DNA of 64,000 nucleotides from JAEUJZ01 sp964460115 (GTDB lineage: Bacteria; Myxococcota_A; Polyangia; Palsa-1104; JAEUJZ01), in NCBI GenBank assembly GCA_964460115.1, contig CAYWPR010000018.1, positions 1-64,000 of the forward strand, read 5' to 3'. Both the position numbers and the translations under genes were made by a program. The stretch's first letter is position 1; every line of letters starts with the position of its first letter. This document shows positions 37,401 through 44,363 of this stretch, piece by piece. The notes below the pieces were generated by a model that searched no databases, was not told the origin of the DNA, and worked only from the letters and a program-made list of their open reading frames with translations.

Positions 37401-37821
37401 GGGCGGGCGAAATCCATTCCCAAGCCGGTCCTCTGGCCGCGGGACGGGCGCCAGGCAAGGCCGGCGCGATTCGCGGCAACGCGGCCGGCCGACGTCCGGC
37501 TGAAAAATCTCCGCCAAATGCCCTGTTCGCTCGCTCGCCGCGCAAAACTTCTGCTGACGGAATCCAGCTCCGCGGCAGCACCAGGCCATCCAGACCGCCT
37601 TGATAATGAGAGGCGCTCAGAGACAGAGCCTTCGCCGAGGGCAAGCCCAAACCTTCATAACTTCGCGAAAAAATTCGCTCGATGAAGCCGAAGTTGCGGC
37701 TGGCAAAAAAGCTTTGCGGACCGGCCACGCGAAACGCCAGTCGGCTAAGCAGCCGCTCGGTGGACGCCATCATGGGAGAGCTAAATACTCGCAAAGGCAA
37801 AATGCTGGTGATTTCGCGCAT
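34453..37821 (-). CDS. large Ala/Pro-rich repeat protein of unknown function
   Basis: ATG 37821 is chosen for its GGAGG site 10 bases upstream; a TTG seven codons earlier is the other option. The product is 1122 residues with no signal peptide or membrane helix. It is Ala (~20%), Pro, Ser and Leu-rich, and has at least five diverged modules built on a GG-x-x-L-x-AE-x-F core (WREAGGAALLAELF, FAQAGGVGLRAELQ, WLATGGTAALAELF, FSRAGGLSAQAERF, WAATGGIGLAAEIF). Between them recur NWLQPLLRP / DWLHPLLNP and LPYLA / LPYLP boxes. The final ~30 residues form a charged helix (LSELVEKVYQKVCSLL). A structural, adhesive or sheath-like role is speculation. I recognise no family. Confidence 0.7.
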   Translation of the reverse strand: MREITSILPLRVFSSPMMASTERLLSRLAFRVAGPQSFFASRNFGFIERIFSRSYEGLGLPSAKALSLSASHYQGGLDGLVLPRSWIPSAEVLRGERANRAFGGDFSAGRRPAALPRIAPALPGARPAARGPAWEWISPAPSGADDANLRVRDWLATQPLAAPIAPETTGPADTSALSRTLWHLGWADARTADAAPGSEYTTLGAVPTAERKNRFAAAMPMLSLAFAAEVAARQPAAAFTQLGSLGAQIADIARTRQAPTLFQSAASANAAPLIALAAAPGVSSALARILLQQTSAPSVRFAQPLALPYLASPQSVAAVPAPASASPRPASLRPAVPTSIALPWREAGGAALLAELFVAGVGLGSGALGTLMQSSPASRSEGLISNWLQPLLRPASRWSNAAEPSPEAPGRAFGNAGLAAPSMVFVPGPLGVGFAQAGGVGLRAELQAIAQGTRVVGAEKPLPSVQRSWASAPGVSLSLASLLTQDAGPLAPRWQSPEVLPYLPYSAKAEAPTKQPASVQKSAAPVPALQKPWLATGGTAALAELFAADVNLSSGRAGLLGEGTTALKKSPLADWLHPLLNPEIAPSAQLVPRTELRPAPWAYVGWEAISDFATAKSALAEDGGVKPRAKTSEAMGRSAKPQEPAGHFSRAGGLSAQAERFAAVHGLSNIDRQAAAGHFVLAADGLVFVAAEQTAQAAEKAVREPPLAHSAWAATGGIGLAAEIFGAPSRIAALSFESTARTSSLPSPFGVATGSLFYLGPSSALQPGPAPFDVKPASSWSALSHLPAVQPMAPSSLGRGQTAVRTGLAEDSVRTAVPAAAVLAERSGGLGRNGDFPMLALAGLYPAAGEKAAALQAEKVRRAEVFAKGGLEVWNAGTARQGIASQALLENANRVERLLSHLPDPGPLLPGGAPGLSPSSAGTMPLWQRLPAFDSQTLVSSSLSASPSPASAEARPVRTSRLPGGALTMIQGERAKAPPPPPAASAQQSPAVQLMSSALSASGASREQIDASARLLQAIQSHAVSAGKQTDTRLDLSDLALIAISMGENKMAASPSAFSSTSTSAVTSGPSAAGPSNSMGAGNHEAQLSELVEKVYQKVCSLLRNIEIREAGQNDQKLSPVC

Positions 37822-37903
37822 GAAATGACTGCCTCCGGGCAATCTGTATCTCTAGACACATATATTATCGGACAATAAAAACTTGGGTTTCGTCCCGTCG
37901 GAA

Positions 37904-38275
37904 TTATCCGTGTTTCTTCTCGAAACGGCGACGGGCGCGATCTTTTTGCTTGCGAGCGGCGGCGGCGGCCCGCAACCGCGGGCTCGTAGACGGCGACAGT
38001 CGCGCCTCGACTTCTTCGCAAAGCTCGCGCAGGGCCAGAAAACGGTTGAGGGCATGCTGGCGTTCGCGCTGCCACTTGACGACGATAAGCTCATCGCCAA
38101 GGGCGTACCGCAAAAGGACGCCGCTTTGCGTCTTGTTCTTCTTTTGTCCGCCGGGGCCGCTGCCTTTGACGGCTTGCTCAAAAATGGCGCTTACATCGAT
38201 GCCAAGCTGCGCCAAGCGAGCTTGCAGCGCCGCCAGCTTTTCCGCAGTGACTGGAGAATCGCTCGGAAACTTCAC
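37904..38275 (-). CDS. GGQ-domain ribosome-rescue/release-factor-like protein
   Basis: This is a 123-residue protein whose GTG start lies inside the stop of the kynureninase-like gene (GTGA overlap), so translation is coupled. It contains the peptidyl-tRNA hydrolysis motif in KGSGPGGQKKNKTQSGV, with the GGQ at about 42-44. A basic C-terminal tail (ARKQKDRARRRFEKKHG) follows, as in ArfB/YaeJ and C12orf65/mtRF-R-type rescue factors, where the tail enters the empty mRNA channel. It lacks the codon-reading domains of RF1/RF2. The likely role is release of peptides from stalled ribosomes. Pairing with tryptophan-catabolic genes is unusual; a co-operonic link without functional meaning is also possible. 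Confidence 0.85.
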   Translation of the reverse strand: MKFPSDSPVTAEKLAALQARLAQLGIDVSAIFEQAVKGSGPGGQKKNKTQSGVLLRYALGDELIVVKWQRERQHALNRFLALRELCEEVEARLSPSTSPRLRAAAAARKQKDRARRRFEKKHG

Positions 38276-39435
38276 AGCTTGGCAATTTGCCGCAAGCGCT
38301 CGACTTCGTCCATGAAGCGCTCGACTTCTTCGTCGCTGGTGTAAAAATGCGGCGAGGCGCGCAGGCCAGCGCCAGGCCGGTAGTCGCAGTAATAAGAACG
38401 CCGATTCAATTCGGTGCAAACGTGCTCGGCGCCGGCAAAATCGAATATCACGGTTCCGCCGCGCTCGACTGCATCCATCGGGGATTTCAGTTGATAGCCG
38501 GCGCGCTTTACGCGGCGTATAAGCTCTTGGGTTTGGCGCAGCGATTTTTGACGAATCGCCGCTACCCCGATGCGCGCCACTAGCTCCGCGCCGGCCCGCG
38601 CATGATAAAGGGGGGCGATGGCCAAAGTGCCGCCGGCAAAACGGCTGATTCCATCGGCATAGTCCTGCTCGGGCATGGCGAAGGCAAAGGGCTGGCGATG
38701 CGCAAACCAGCCCGTGACGCGCGGACAAAACCGCGAAATCAGATCGGGACGTACATAGAGGTATCCAGCGCCGGGTCCGCCACAAAGCCATTTGACCGAT
38801 CCGCCGCACGCCATATCGACCTGTAAAGCCGTTACGTCAAGCGGCACCGTACCAGCCGATTGATAGACGTCCAAAAGCACCAGCGCGCCGACCTTATGCG
38901 CGTGCTCTACAATGGCCGCGGCATCCTGCACATAGGCGCTGCGAAACAGCACATGGCTTATCGGCACAATCAAGGTGCGCTCGTCGATAGCTTTCAGCAA
39001 ACGCTCGAGCGGCACGCTGATTCCATCGTCCGAAGGAACGACGACGATCTCGGCACCGCGGCGTTCCTCAGCCTTCCAAACGTAGCTTACGGAGGGAAAA
39101 TTCAGCTCGGTATAAACGATACGGTTGCGCGGTTTTTGGTATTCCAGGCAGCTTGCGACGCGCGCCTGTACTTCCGAGACATTGGTGGCCATCTGTACGG
39201 TGCCGGGCGCCGCGCCGAGAATCTGTTCGATGCGGGCGGCGGCCTTATGCGCAGCGTCCATCCAGTCTTCCCAAGCCAGGATGGCTTTGCGTACCCAAAG
39301 CTCGCCAAATTCATCTAAGGCCGTCGCGGCGCCACGCGGCATCGCCCCCAGCGAGTGGCTGATCATATAAACGCTGTGCTCTAGCGCGGGAAATTCGCAG
39401 CGCGAGGCCAAAAGCGCATCTTCGCAAGCTTGCAT
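38272..39435 (-). CDS. kynU: kynureninase-like PLP-dependent class V aminotransferase-fold enzyme
   Basis: This is a 387-residue class-V PLP enzyme. The cofactor Lys lies in GSVKWLCGGPGAGYLYV, close to the kynureninase pattern SYKYLNGGPGAPAFLYV, and LLDVYQSAG holds the Asp that contacts the pyridine nitrogen. The N-terminus has VYMISHSLGAMPRG, comparable to kynureninase YLCGNSLGLQP. Adjacency to tryptophan 2,3-dioxygenase strongly supports cleavage of kynurenine or 3-hydroxykynurenine to (3-hydroxy)anthranilate and alanine. ATG 39435 is preferred; TTG 39456 is in frame seven codons earlier. The gap to the dioxygenase stop is 28 bases. A simple class-V aminotransferase (serine:pyruvate type) is the alternative. 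Confidence 0.85.
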   Translation of the reverse strand: MQACEDALLASRCEFPALEHSVYMISHSLGAMPRGAATALDEFGELWVRKAILAWEDWMDAAHKAAARIEQILGAAPGTVQMATNVSEVQARVASCLEYQKPRNRIVYTELNFPSVSYVWKAEERRGAEIVVVPSDDGISVPLERLLKAIDERTLIVPISHVLFRSAYVQDAAAIVEHAHKVGALVLLDVYQSAGTVPLDVTALQVDMACGGSVKWLCGGPGAGYLYVRPDLISRFCPRVTGWFAHRQPFAFAMPEQDYADGISRFAGGTLAIAPLYHARAGAELVARIGVAAIRQKSLRQTQELIRRVKRAGYQLKSPMDAVERGGTVIFDFAGAEHVCTELNRRSYYCDYRPGAGLRASPHFYTSDEEVERFMDEVERLRQIAKL

Positions 39436-39463
39436 GCGGCTGATGTTACCCGCCAAGTGGCGC

Positions 39464-40198
39464 TTATAAAGGGGCTTTGCGAACTGCCGCCGGCGCGCCG
39501 CTCAGCGTATAGTCAGCACCTTGCGGATGCTCGGCCGTCCAATCTGAAAATACCTGATCGCGTACGGCCCACAGCGCGGGAAAAAACTGCGTGCGCAGCC
39601 CGCGTTCCAAAAGCTCCGAATGTTTGCCTTTTAGAGATGGTGTGCCGACACCGATGGTGCGATAGACAAGCAGAATGTGACGATTGCGCCATTCTTGCAA
39701 ACGCAGGTCGTATTCGATAAGGCCTTCGGCAAGTGCGTAAAGCGCTGAGTGTAGCGGCGGCTGCCGGTAAATATCGATGAGATTTACCTGCTTTTGAACA
39801 AGCAGCCGCTCAAAATGCGGCCACAAGTCAGAAGCCAGGGCCAGCATGCGCCGAAAACCGGGCGATTCCTGTCCCGAGCCGCGCCCGAGCGCACTGCGAA
39901 TCTGCAAATAGTCCGCCGGGCTGAGTGTGTAAAGGGTTTCAATGCCCTCAAGCAAAAGCCGCTGCACCCCATGTACCCGGTGCAGCACGGCTTGCGCAAC
40001 GCCAAGAGCGTCGGCGGCAAAAAGCTGCGGCAAGCGGCTCATCTCGTGATCGATGAGCTTCATCCACAGCTCGGCGCTTTGATGAACCACTTGAAAAAGG
40101 AGTTCATCCGTACACACCAGATCGGACTCCGGTTTCTGCAGTTGCAGAAGCTCGGGCACGCGAAGATAGACTTCGTAGTCGGTCGGGCGGCTCGCCAT
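39464..40198 (-). CDS. kynA: tryptophan 2,3-dioxygenase
   Basis: This is a 244-residue heme dioxygenase that opens the indole ring of tryptophan to N-formylkynurenine. His39 sits in VVHQSAELWMKL, matching the substrate-site His of TDO, and the proximal-heme His is expected at H174 in EWRNRHILLVYRTIG. SGQESPGFR (108-116) corresponds to the substrate-binding Arg region. The product is shorter than Xanthomonas TDO (~280), with a trimmed C-terminus after FFPALWAVRDQV. It is the first gene of a minus-strand set with the kynureninase-like enzyme and the rescue-factor gene. No kynurenine formamidase is seen in the window. A Fis-type DNA-binding gene lies 19 bases upstream and may regulate the set. 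Confidence 0.9.
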   Translation of the reverse strand: MASRPTDYEVYLRVPELLQLQKPESDLVCTDELLFQVVHQSAELWMKLIDHEMSRLPQLFAADALGVAQAVLHRVHGVQRLLLEGIETLYTLSPADYLQIRSALGRGSGQESPGFRRMLALASDLWPHFERLLVQKQVNLIDIYRQPPLHSALYALAEGLIEYDLRLQEWRNRHILLVYRTIGVGTPSLKGKHSELLERGLRTQFFPALWAVRDQVFSDWTAEHPQGADYTLSGAPAAVRKAPL

Positions 40199-40217
40199 GC
40201 GACTAAATAGTATGCCG

Positions 40218-40520
40218 CTACTCTGAGCCTTCGCCGCTGCCGTTTAGGTCCACTTTGCGCGGGCCCATGATGCCGGCTTCGGTGCGCATCGCGGATGCAT
40301 CACCGTCCAATCCGTAATCGCGCATCTTGTCATAAAGCGCGCGTCGGCTCACACCAAGCCACTGCGCCGTCCGGCTGTTGTGGCCTCGATGCATTTTCAG
40401 TGCTTTGAGGATGAAGTCCCGCTCGCATCGACGAAGATATCTCGCCAGGCGGCCCTCACTTCGCGGTCTACGTGCAGTTGTCACTAAAGCTAGATTACAA
40501 ATTTTTTGGTAAAAATGCAA
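40218..40520 (-). CDS. Fis-type helix-turn-helix DNA-binding protein
   Basis: This protein is up to 100 residues. Residues ~25-70 form a Fis-type helix-turn-helix: RYLRRCERDFILKAL, then HNSRTAQWLGVSRRALYDKMRDYGL, the pattern seen at the C-terminus of NtrC-family activators and in free-standing Fis proteins. There is no receiver or AAA+ domain. The ATG at 40520 was used; GTG 40484 is a possible shorter start. It is likely to be a small regulator of the adjacent tryptophan-catabolism genes, which lie 19 bases away on the same strand. That link is inference. Alternatively it is a broken remnant of an NtrC-type activator, since the region upstream has no matching receiver domain. Confidence 0.75.
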   Translation of the reverse strand: MHFYQKICNLALVTTARRPRSEGRLARYLRRCERDFILKALKMHRGHNSRTAQWLGVSRRALYDKMRDYGLDGDASAMRTEAGIMGPRKVDLNGSGEGSE

Positions 40521-40577
40521 TCATTCGGCGAACAACCCCGCACTGCGCGTTTTTTCGTCCGTGGCAACGATGGAATT

Positions 40578-41231
40578 TTAGGGCTGGCTCGAAGCGGCTG
40601 ACGCTGGTGCGGGCGCGGCATCTGGCGCTGAAGCGCCTGGCGCGGGCGCGGCATTTGGCGGCGGAGCGGCTGGTAAATACTTGCCGATCAAGTTTCCGCT
40701 GCGCCAATAACCGTTTATATAAATGAAAAAATCGTAACGCAACCCGCGATCTTCTGTCTTCCGCTTGACGCGCACGGTATAGATGGGCTGCGAAGTCAAC
40801 AGCGACTGCAGCACGTTGCGATCCGGTTCGGTTTGCTCGGCCGCAGGCAAAGTGTCGATTCGGCGCACGGCGATGTCGTCGTATTTTTTTTCATAAACAT
40901 GCGCGACGAGCTCAACGGCGCCGGCATTGGCGATCGAACCAAGCATGGCGCGATAGCGCGGAAGCAATTCCTGCGCTCGCGCCGGACCAAATAGACCGGC
41001 TAGCTCTTCGGGAGTCAAAAGAAACGACGCCATCAGATCGTGCACGCGGGTGCGCTGATCCTTTTGGCAAGCGACAAGAATGTCTGTCCACAACCGTTTC
41101 AGATCCGACTCGGTGCCTTGATACATGCCGGCTTTGATGGCCGGCTCTGCGGGCCGTCGCGTACATCCCATAAACGCCAGCAGCAAACTCAGCGCCAAAA
41201 GGCGCCAACCGCGAAAGCGAAGAGCATTCAT
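40578..41231 (-). CDS. hypothetical lipoprotein
   Basis: This is a 217-residue lipoprotein: the signal peptide ends LAFMGC with Cys23. The folded region (about 35-185) has helical segments (SDLKRLWTDILVACQ, LLTPEELAGLFGPARAQELL) and strands (IYTVRVKRKTEDRGLRYDFFIYINGYWR), a mixed fold with no known family that I recognise. The C-terminus is a ~30-residue Ala/Pro/Ser tail (AAPPPNAAPAPGAS). It lies 59 bases after the BMP-type ABC ATPase on the same strand, so it may be a third gene in that operon. Whether it has anything to do with nucleoside uptake is unknown. Confidence 0.7.
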   Translation of the reverse strand: MNALRFRGWRLLALSLLLAFMGCTRRPAEPAIKAGMYQGTESDLKRLWTDILVACQKDQRTRVHDLMASFLLTPEELAGLFGPARAQELLPRYRAMLGSIANAGAVELVAHVYEKKYDDIAVRRIDTLPAAEQTEPDRNVLQSLLTSQPIYTVRVKRKTEDRGLRYDFFIYINGYWRSGNLIGKYLPAAPPPNAAPAPGASAPDAAPAPASAASSQP

Positions 41232-41290
41232 AGAAGGAGAGTATGAACTACAAACAGCGTTTTCGGCGAGGCGAGCGCCCGCGCGCGAAA

Positions 41291-42964
41291 TTACCCGACC
41301 CCGGACAAAAGCTCGCCCAAGCGTTCCCGTGAAATCGGCGCGGCCGGCGGGTTTGGCAGGTTGGCGACGATGCGCCCACGGTACATGACGGCAATGTGAT
41401 CGCAGAGGGTGCGTAGCTCATCAAGCTCGGTGGAAAAAAGCAGGATGGCAGAGCCGCGATCGCGCGTCTCAAGAAGCAAACGGTGAATGGCTTGCACAGC
41501 CCCCAGATCGACGCCGCGCGTCGGCTGAGCCGCGATAAGGACTTTGGGGCACTCTTCGGGCCGGCCAATCGCCCGCCCCAGCAGCAGTTTCTGCTGATTG
41601 CCGCCGGACAGGGCGCGCGCCAGCAGGGTCGGATCCGGCGGTCTGACATCGTGCATCGCCAAAAGCTCGCGGGTGGCGTTTTGCAAACGACGACGCGCAA
41701 TCAGCCAGCGCAGCGGCGGCCAGCTTGCTTGCCGGTAGCGGGCCTGTTCACCAAGCAAAAGGTTTTCCGTCAAAGAGAAATCAAGGACCAGTCCGTGGCG
41801 CTGGCGATCCTCCAGCACAAAGGACAGCCCTGCGGCCCGCCGCGTCTTGACCTCGGCCGTGGTCAGGTCTTTTTCATCCAGCACGACCGTACCCGAAGTC
41901 GGCCGCAAAAGGCCGACAAGCGCCGCGCACAGCTCGCTTTGCCCGTTTCCTTCCACGCCCGCCAATCCCAAAATCGAGCCGGAAGATAGCGCAAAACTGA
42001 CGCCGCAAACGCGCTCGACGCCGCCCTGCGTGACATGTAAATCGTGCACGCGCAGCACCGGCTGCGCCGCGGTCTTCGAGTCATTTGACGCGGCAGCGGC
42101 CTTTCGCACCACCGGCAATAGTTCGCGTCCGACGAGGGCGTGGGCCATGGCCTGGGCCGAAAAGCTGGCGCGCGCAAACTCCGCCACCACACGACCGGCG
42201 CGCATTACCACCGCGCGATCCGCGACATCGATGACTTCGTCGAGCTTGTGCGTGACGATGAGCAATCCGGATGGCTTATCGGCGAAGCTGCCAACGCAGA
42301 GTTCGCGCAGAACGTGCAAAAGATGCCGGGCCTCGTGCGGAGTCAGCACCGCCGTCGGTTCATCAAGCAGCAAACACCGCGCGCCGCGATATAGCGCTTT
42401 TAGAATTTCGACCCGTTGCGCCTCGCCCACACTCAGATCGCCGACGCGCCGACGCGGATCGATCGCCAAGCCAAAACGCCGGCCGAGTTCAGCCACTTGT
42501 TCCTCGGCGCGCGGCAAATCCAGAAACCCTTTGCGCCGCGGTTCACGCCCAAGAATAATGTTTTCGGCCACGCTCAGACGCGGTATCAGCAAAAAATGCT
42601 GGCTGACAAGGCCTATGCCGTTTTCAATGGCTCGCTCGGGCGACGGCTGCACTTGATTTGGCCCGTAGTAGACGGTGCCGCTGGAAATGGGCACGAGCCC
42701 ATAAAGAGCGTGCAGCAGCGTCGATTTTCCGGCGCCGTTTTCGCCAAGCAGGGCGACCACTTCCCCGGGTCGTAGCTGCAAAGATACGGAGTCATTGGCC
42801 AAGCGCGCTCCGTAACTGACGCTTACGGCATGCAGTTCGCACAAGCGCGCGATGTCGGCGGTGTCCAAAGTTTGCGCGGAGCGCACCGGATGGGTATGCA
42901 AAGCCATTTGCTCGGCCTGCGCCAAGGTCGGCGCGCGCTTTCTGGGCGTTTTTGGTGCGGTCAT
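41291..42964 (-). CDS. double-domain ABC transporter ATPase (BMP/nucleoside type)
   Basis: This is a 557-residue ATPase with two nucleotide-binding domains, the NupO/YufO (RbsA-like) layout. The first half has Walker A GENGAGKSTLLHAL, signature LSVGEAQRVEILKAL and Walker B CLLLDEPTAVLTP. The second half has the altered GVEGNGQSELCAAL and signature LSGGNQQKLLLGRAI. NBDs of this kind drive uptake of purine nucleosides or sugars with two permease subunits. A 4-base overlap (ATGA) with the upstream BMP-type binding protein links them. No permease gene is present in this window; the gene after it is a lipoprotein, so the membrane subunits must lie elsewhere or be lost. Confidence 0.95.
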   Translation of the reverse strand: MTAPKTPRKRAPTLAQAEQMALHTHPVRSAQTLDTADIARLCELHAVSVSYGARLANDSVSLQLRPGEVVALLGENGAGKSTLLHALYGLVPISSGTVYYGPNQVQPSPERAIENGIGLVSQHFLLIPRLSVAENIILGREPRRKGFLDLPRAEEQVAELGRRFGLAIDPRRRVGDLSVGEAQRVEILKALYRGARCLLLDEPTAVLTPHEARHLLHVLRELCVGSFADKPSGLLIVTHKLDEVIDVADRAVVMRAGRVVAEFARASFSAQAMAHALVGRELLPVVRKAAAASNDSKTAAQPVLRVHDLHVTQGGVERVCGVSFALSSGSILGLAGVEGNGQSELCAALVGLLRPTSGTVVLDEKDLTTAEVKTRRAAGLSFVLEDRQRHGLVLDFSLTENLLLGEQARYRQASWPPLRWLIARRRLQNATRELLAMHDVRPPDPTLLARALSGGNQQKLLLGRAIGRPEECPKVLIAAQPTRGVDLGAVQAIHRLLLETRDRGSAILLFSTELDELRTLCDHIAVMYRGRIVANLPNPPAAPISRERLGELLSGVG

Positions 42965-44055
42965 GGCAAGTTTTGCTCGACGCGCAAGCGCCCGGTGATG
43001 ACCGCTTGGCGCAAAGCCTCGACGCGGTCATGTATATCTTGGGAAATCATGCCGCGGCGCGGCTCGTCATAGGCGTAATTCACCCCGCCCTCTTTGAGGC
43101 CAAATACCAAAACCCCGCCTTTCCAATGTCCGGTTTGCTGCGCCAAAATGACCTCGAAGACGCTGACGTCCACCTGCTTAAGCATCGAGCTAAGGATGTA
43201 CCCCGGTGCTTCGTTCCATTGATCGCTATCGACGCCGATAGCGCGCCGGCCGCGTTCGCGGGCCGCTTCAAAGACGCCAAGTCCGGTGGATCCGGCGGCA
43301 TGAAAGACGACATCGGCCCCAGCGGCATATTGGGCCAAGGCCAGTTCCTTGCCTTTGGTGGGGTTTTTAAAAGCGTCGCTGCTGGTGCCGGCGTAGCCGA
43401 CAAGAACGCGGCAGTCCGGACATACCGCTACTACGCCTTGTCGATAACCTGCTTCGAATTTGTGTATCAGCGGAATGTCCATGCCGCCGACAAAGCCGAC
43501 TGCCCGTTGCGGAGCGCTCAGGGCGGCGAGTGCCCCAACCAGAAAACTGCCCTCTTCTTCGCGAAATTTCAGCGCCACCATATTTGCCGGCGGAACGACA
43601 AAACCGTTCGCATCGAATTTGGTGTAATCGACGCAGGCGAAATGGATGTGCGGATACTCGTTGGCCATCAAAAGCATGTCGTCGGAAAAGACGAATCCGA
43701 CGCCCAAAATCAGATCAAAGCCGCGGGCGGCAAGCAAACGCAGACCGGATTCGCGGTCGGTTCCTTCGCCGGGTTCGACGTATTCGGCTTCGATGCCGAG
43801 CTCACGCACCGCGCGGTTTACGCCGAGATATGCAGCATCGTTAAACGACTTATCGCCGCGACCGCCTACATCAAAAACTAAGCCGACGCGCAGACGGTGG
43901 CGGTTTGCTAACAAGGGGCCCGCCCCAGAACCAAAGTTTTGCGGCCAAGCCAATAGCACATTGAGAAGCACAAGACCGCCCGTCAAAAACAGAAGCCGCC
44001 GGCGCGCCAAAGCGCTCCATACGCCGCGGGCACTCACTGACAACCACTGTGACAC
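42961..44055 (-). CDS. BMP family nucleoside-binding protein
   Basis: This is a 364-residue member of the basic-membrane-protein (BmpA/PnrA/NupN) family, the substrate-binding component of nucleoside ABC uptake. Typical boxes are VFDVGGRGDKSFNDAAYLG, AVGFVGGMDIPLIHKFEAGY and VFHAAGSTGLGVFEAA. Instead of a lipobox the protein has one hydrophobic helix (about 20-38) with no Cys, so it appears to be tethered by an uncleaved helix or cleaved by signal peptidase I. It is the first gene of the set and its stop overlaps the ATPase start. It shares a 71-base divergent promoter with the RHH regulator. Confidence 0.93.
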   Translation of the reverse strand: MSQWLSVSARGVWSALARRRLLFLTGGLVLLNVLLAWPQNFGSGAGPLLANRHRLRVGLVFDVGGRGDKSFNDAAYLGVNRAVRELGIEAEYVEPGEGTDRESGLRLLAARGFDLILGVGFVFSDDMLLMANEYPHIHFACVDYTKFDANGFVVPPANMVALKFREEEGSFLVGALAALSAPQRAVGFVGGMDIPLIHKFEAGYRQGVVAVCPDCRVLVGYAGTSSDAFKNPTKGKELALAQYAAGADVVFHAAGSTGLGVFEAARERGRRAIGVDSDQWNEAPGYILSSMLKQVDVSVFEVILAQQTGHWKGGVLVFGLKEGGVNYAYDEPRRGMISQDIHDRVEALRQAVITGRLRVEQNLP

Positions 44056-44085
44056 GCTGCGCTTTTAGCATAGTTTTTCTGACAA

Positions 44086-44115
44086 TTGCCGCCTGCTAGG
44101 CAGGTCATGTATGCT
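44086..44115 (+). promoter_or_regulatory. candidate promoter with dyad (RHH operator)
   Basis: TTGCCG (44086-44091) and TATGCT (44110-44115) with an 18-base spacer resemble a sigma-70-type promoter for the RHH gene. The spacer contains a perfect inverted repeat CCTGC-TAG-GCAGG (44092-44104), as expected for an operator of a ribbon-helix-helix dimer. The start ATG at 44127 is only 11 bases after the -10 box, and no Shine-Dalgarno is visible, so the transcript could be nearly leaderless. Confidence 0.4.
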
Positions 44116-44126
44116 GCTTAGTATTC

Positions 44127-44333
44127 ATGGCCCGCCGCAAGGTCTCGACGACGGTGTATATCACCGAAGAGCAGAACGAAATGCTCAAACGTTTGCATGA
44201 GGAAACCAAGGTGCCTATCGCGGAATACATCCGTCAGGGCATTGATATGGTGCTTTTGCGACACAGCATGCCGCAAAGCGGCGAACGTCAGCTTTCTTTT
44301 GATACGCTGTTTGGGCCGTCCCGCAAGCCTTAG
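44127..44333 (+). CDS. ribbon-helix-helix (CopG-like) DNA-binding protein
   Basis: This is a 68-residue protein. RRKVSTTVYITEEQNEMLKRL forms the strand and first helix (shortened: KVSTTVYITEEQ), followed by KVPIAEYIRQGIDMVLL as the second helix. This is the RHH_1 pattern, in which the strand of a dimer enters the DNA major groove. The last ~18 residues are a short tail (ERQLSFDTLFGPS). Free-standing RHH proteins with such a tail usually act as repressors; the neighbouring dyad suggests autoregulation and perhaps control of the divergent BMP operon. No toxin gene follows, so a toxin-antitoxin unit is not supported. Confidence 0.85.
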   Translation: MARRKVSTTVYITEEQNEMLKRLHEETKVPIAEYIRQGIDMVLLRHSMPQSGERQLSFDTLFGPSRKP

Positions 44334-44363
44334 AAGCGAACGGTTGCGTATTTGAGAGGTGCT

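Noticed and set aside
44127..44333. antitoxin of a toxin-antitoxin pair
   Set aside because: The RHH gene is not followed by a toxin; the next gene is on the other strand and encodes MoxR.
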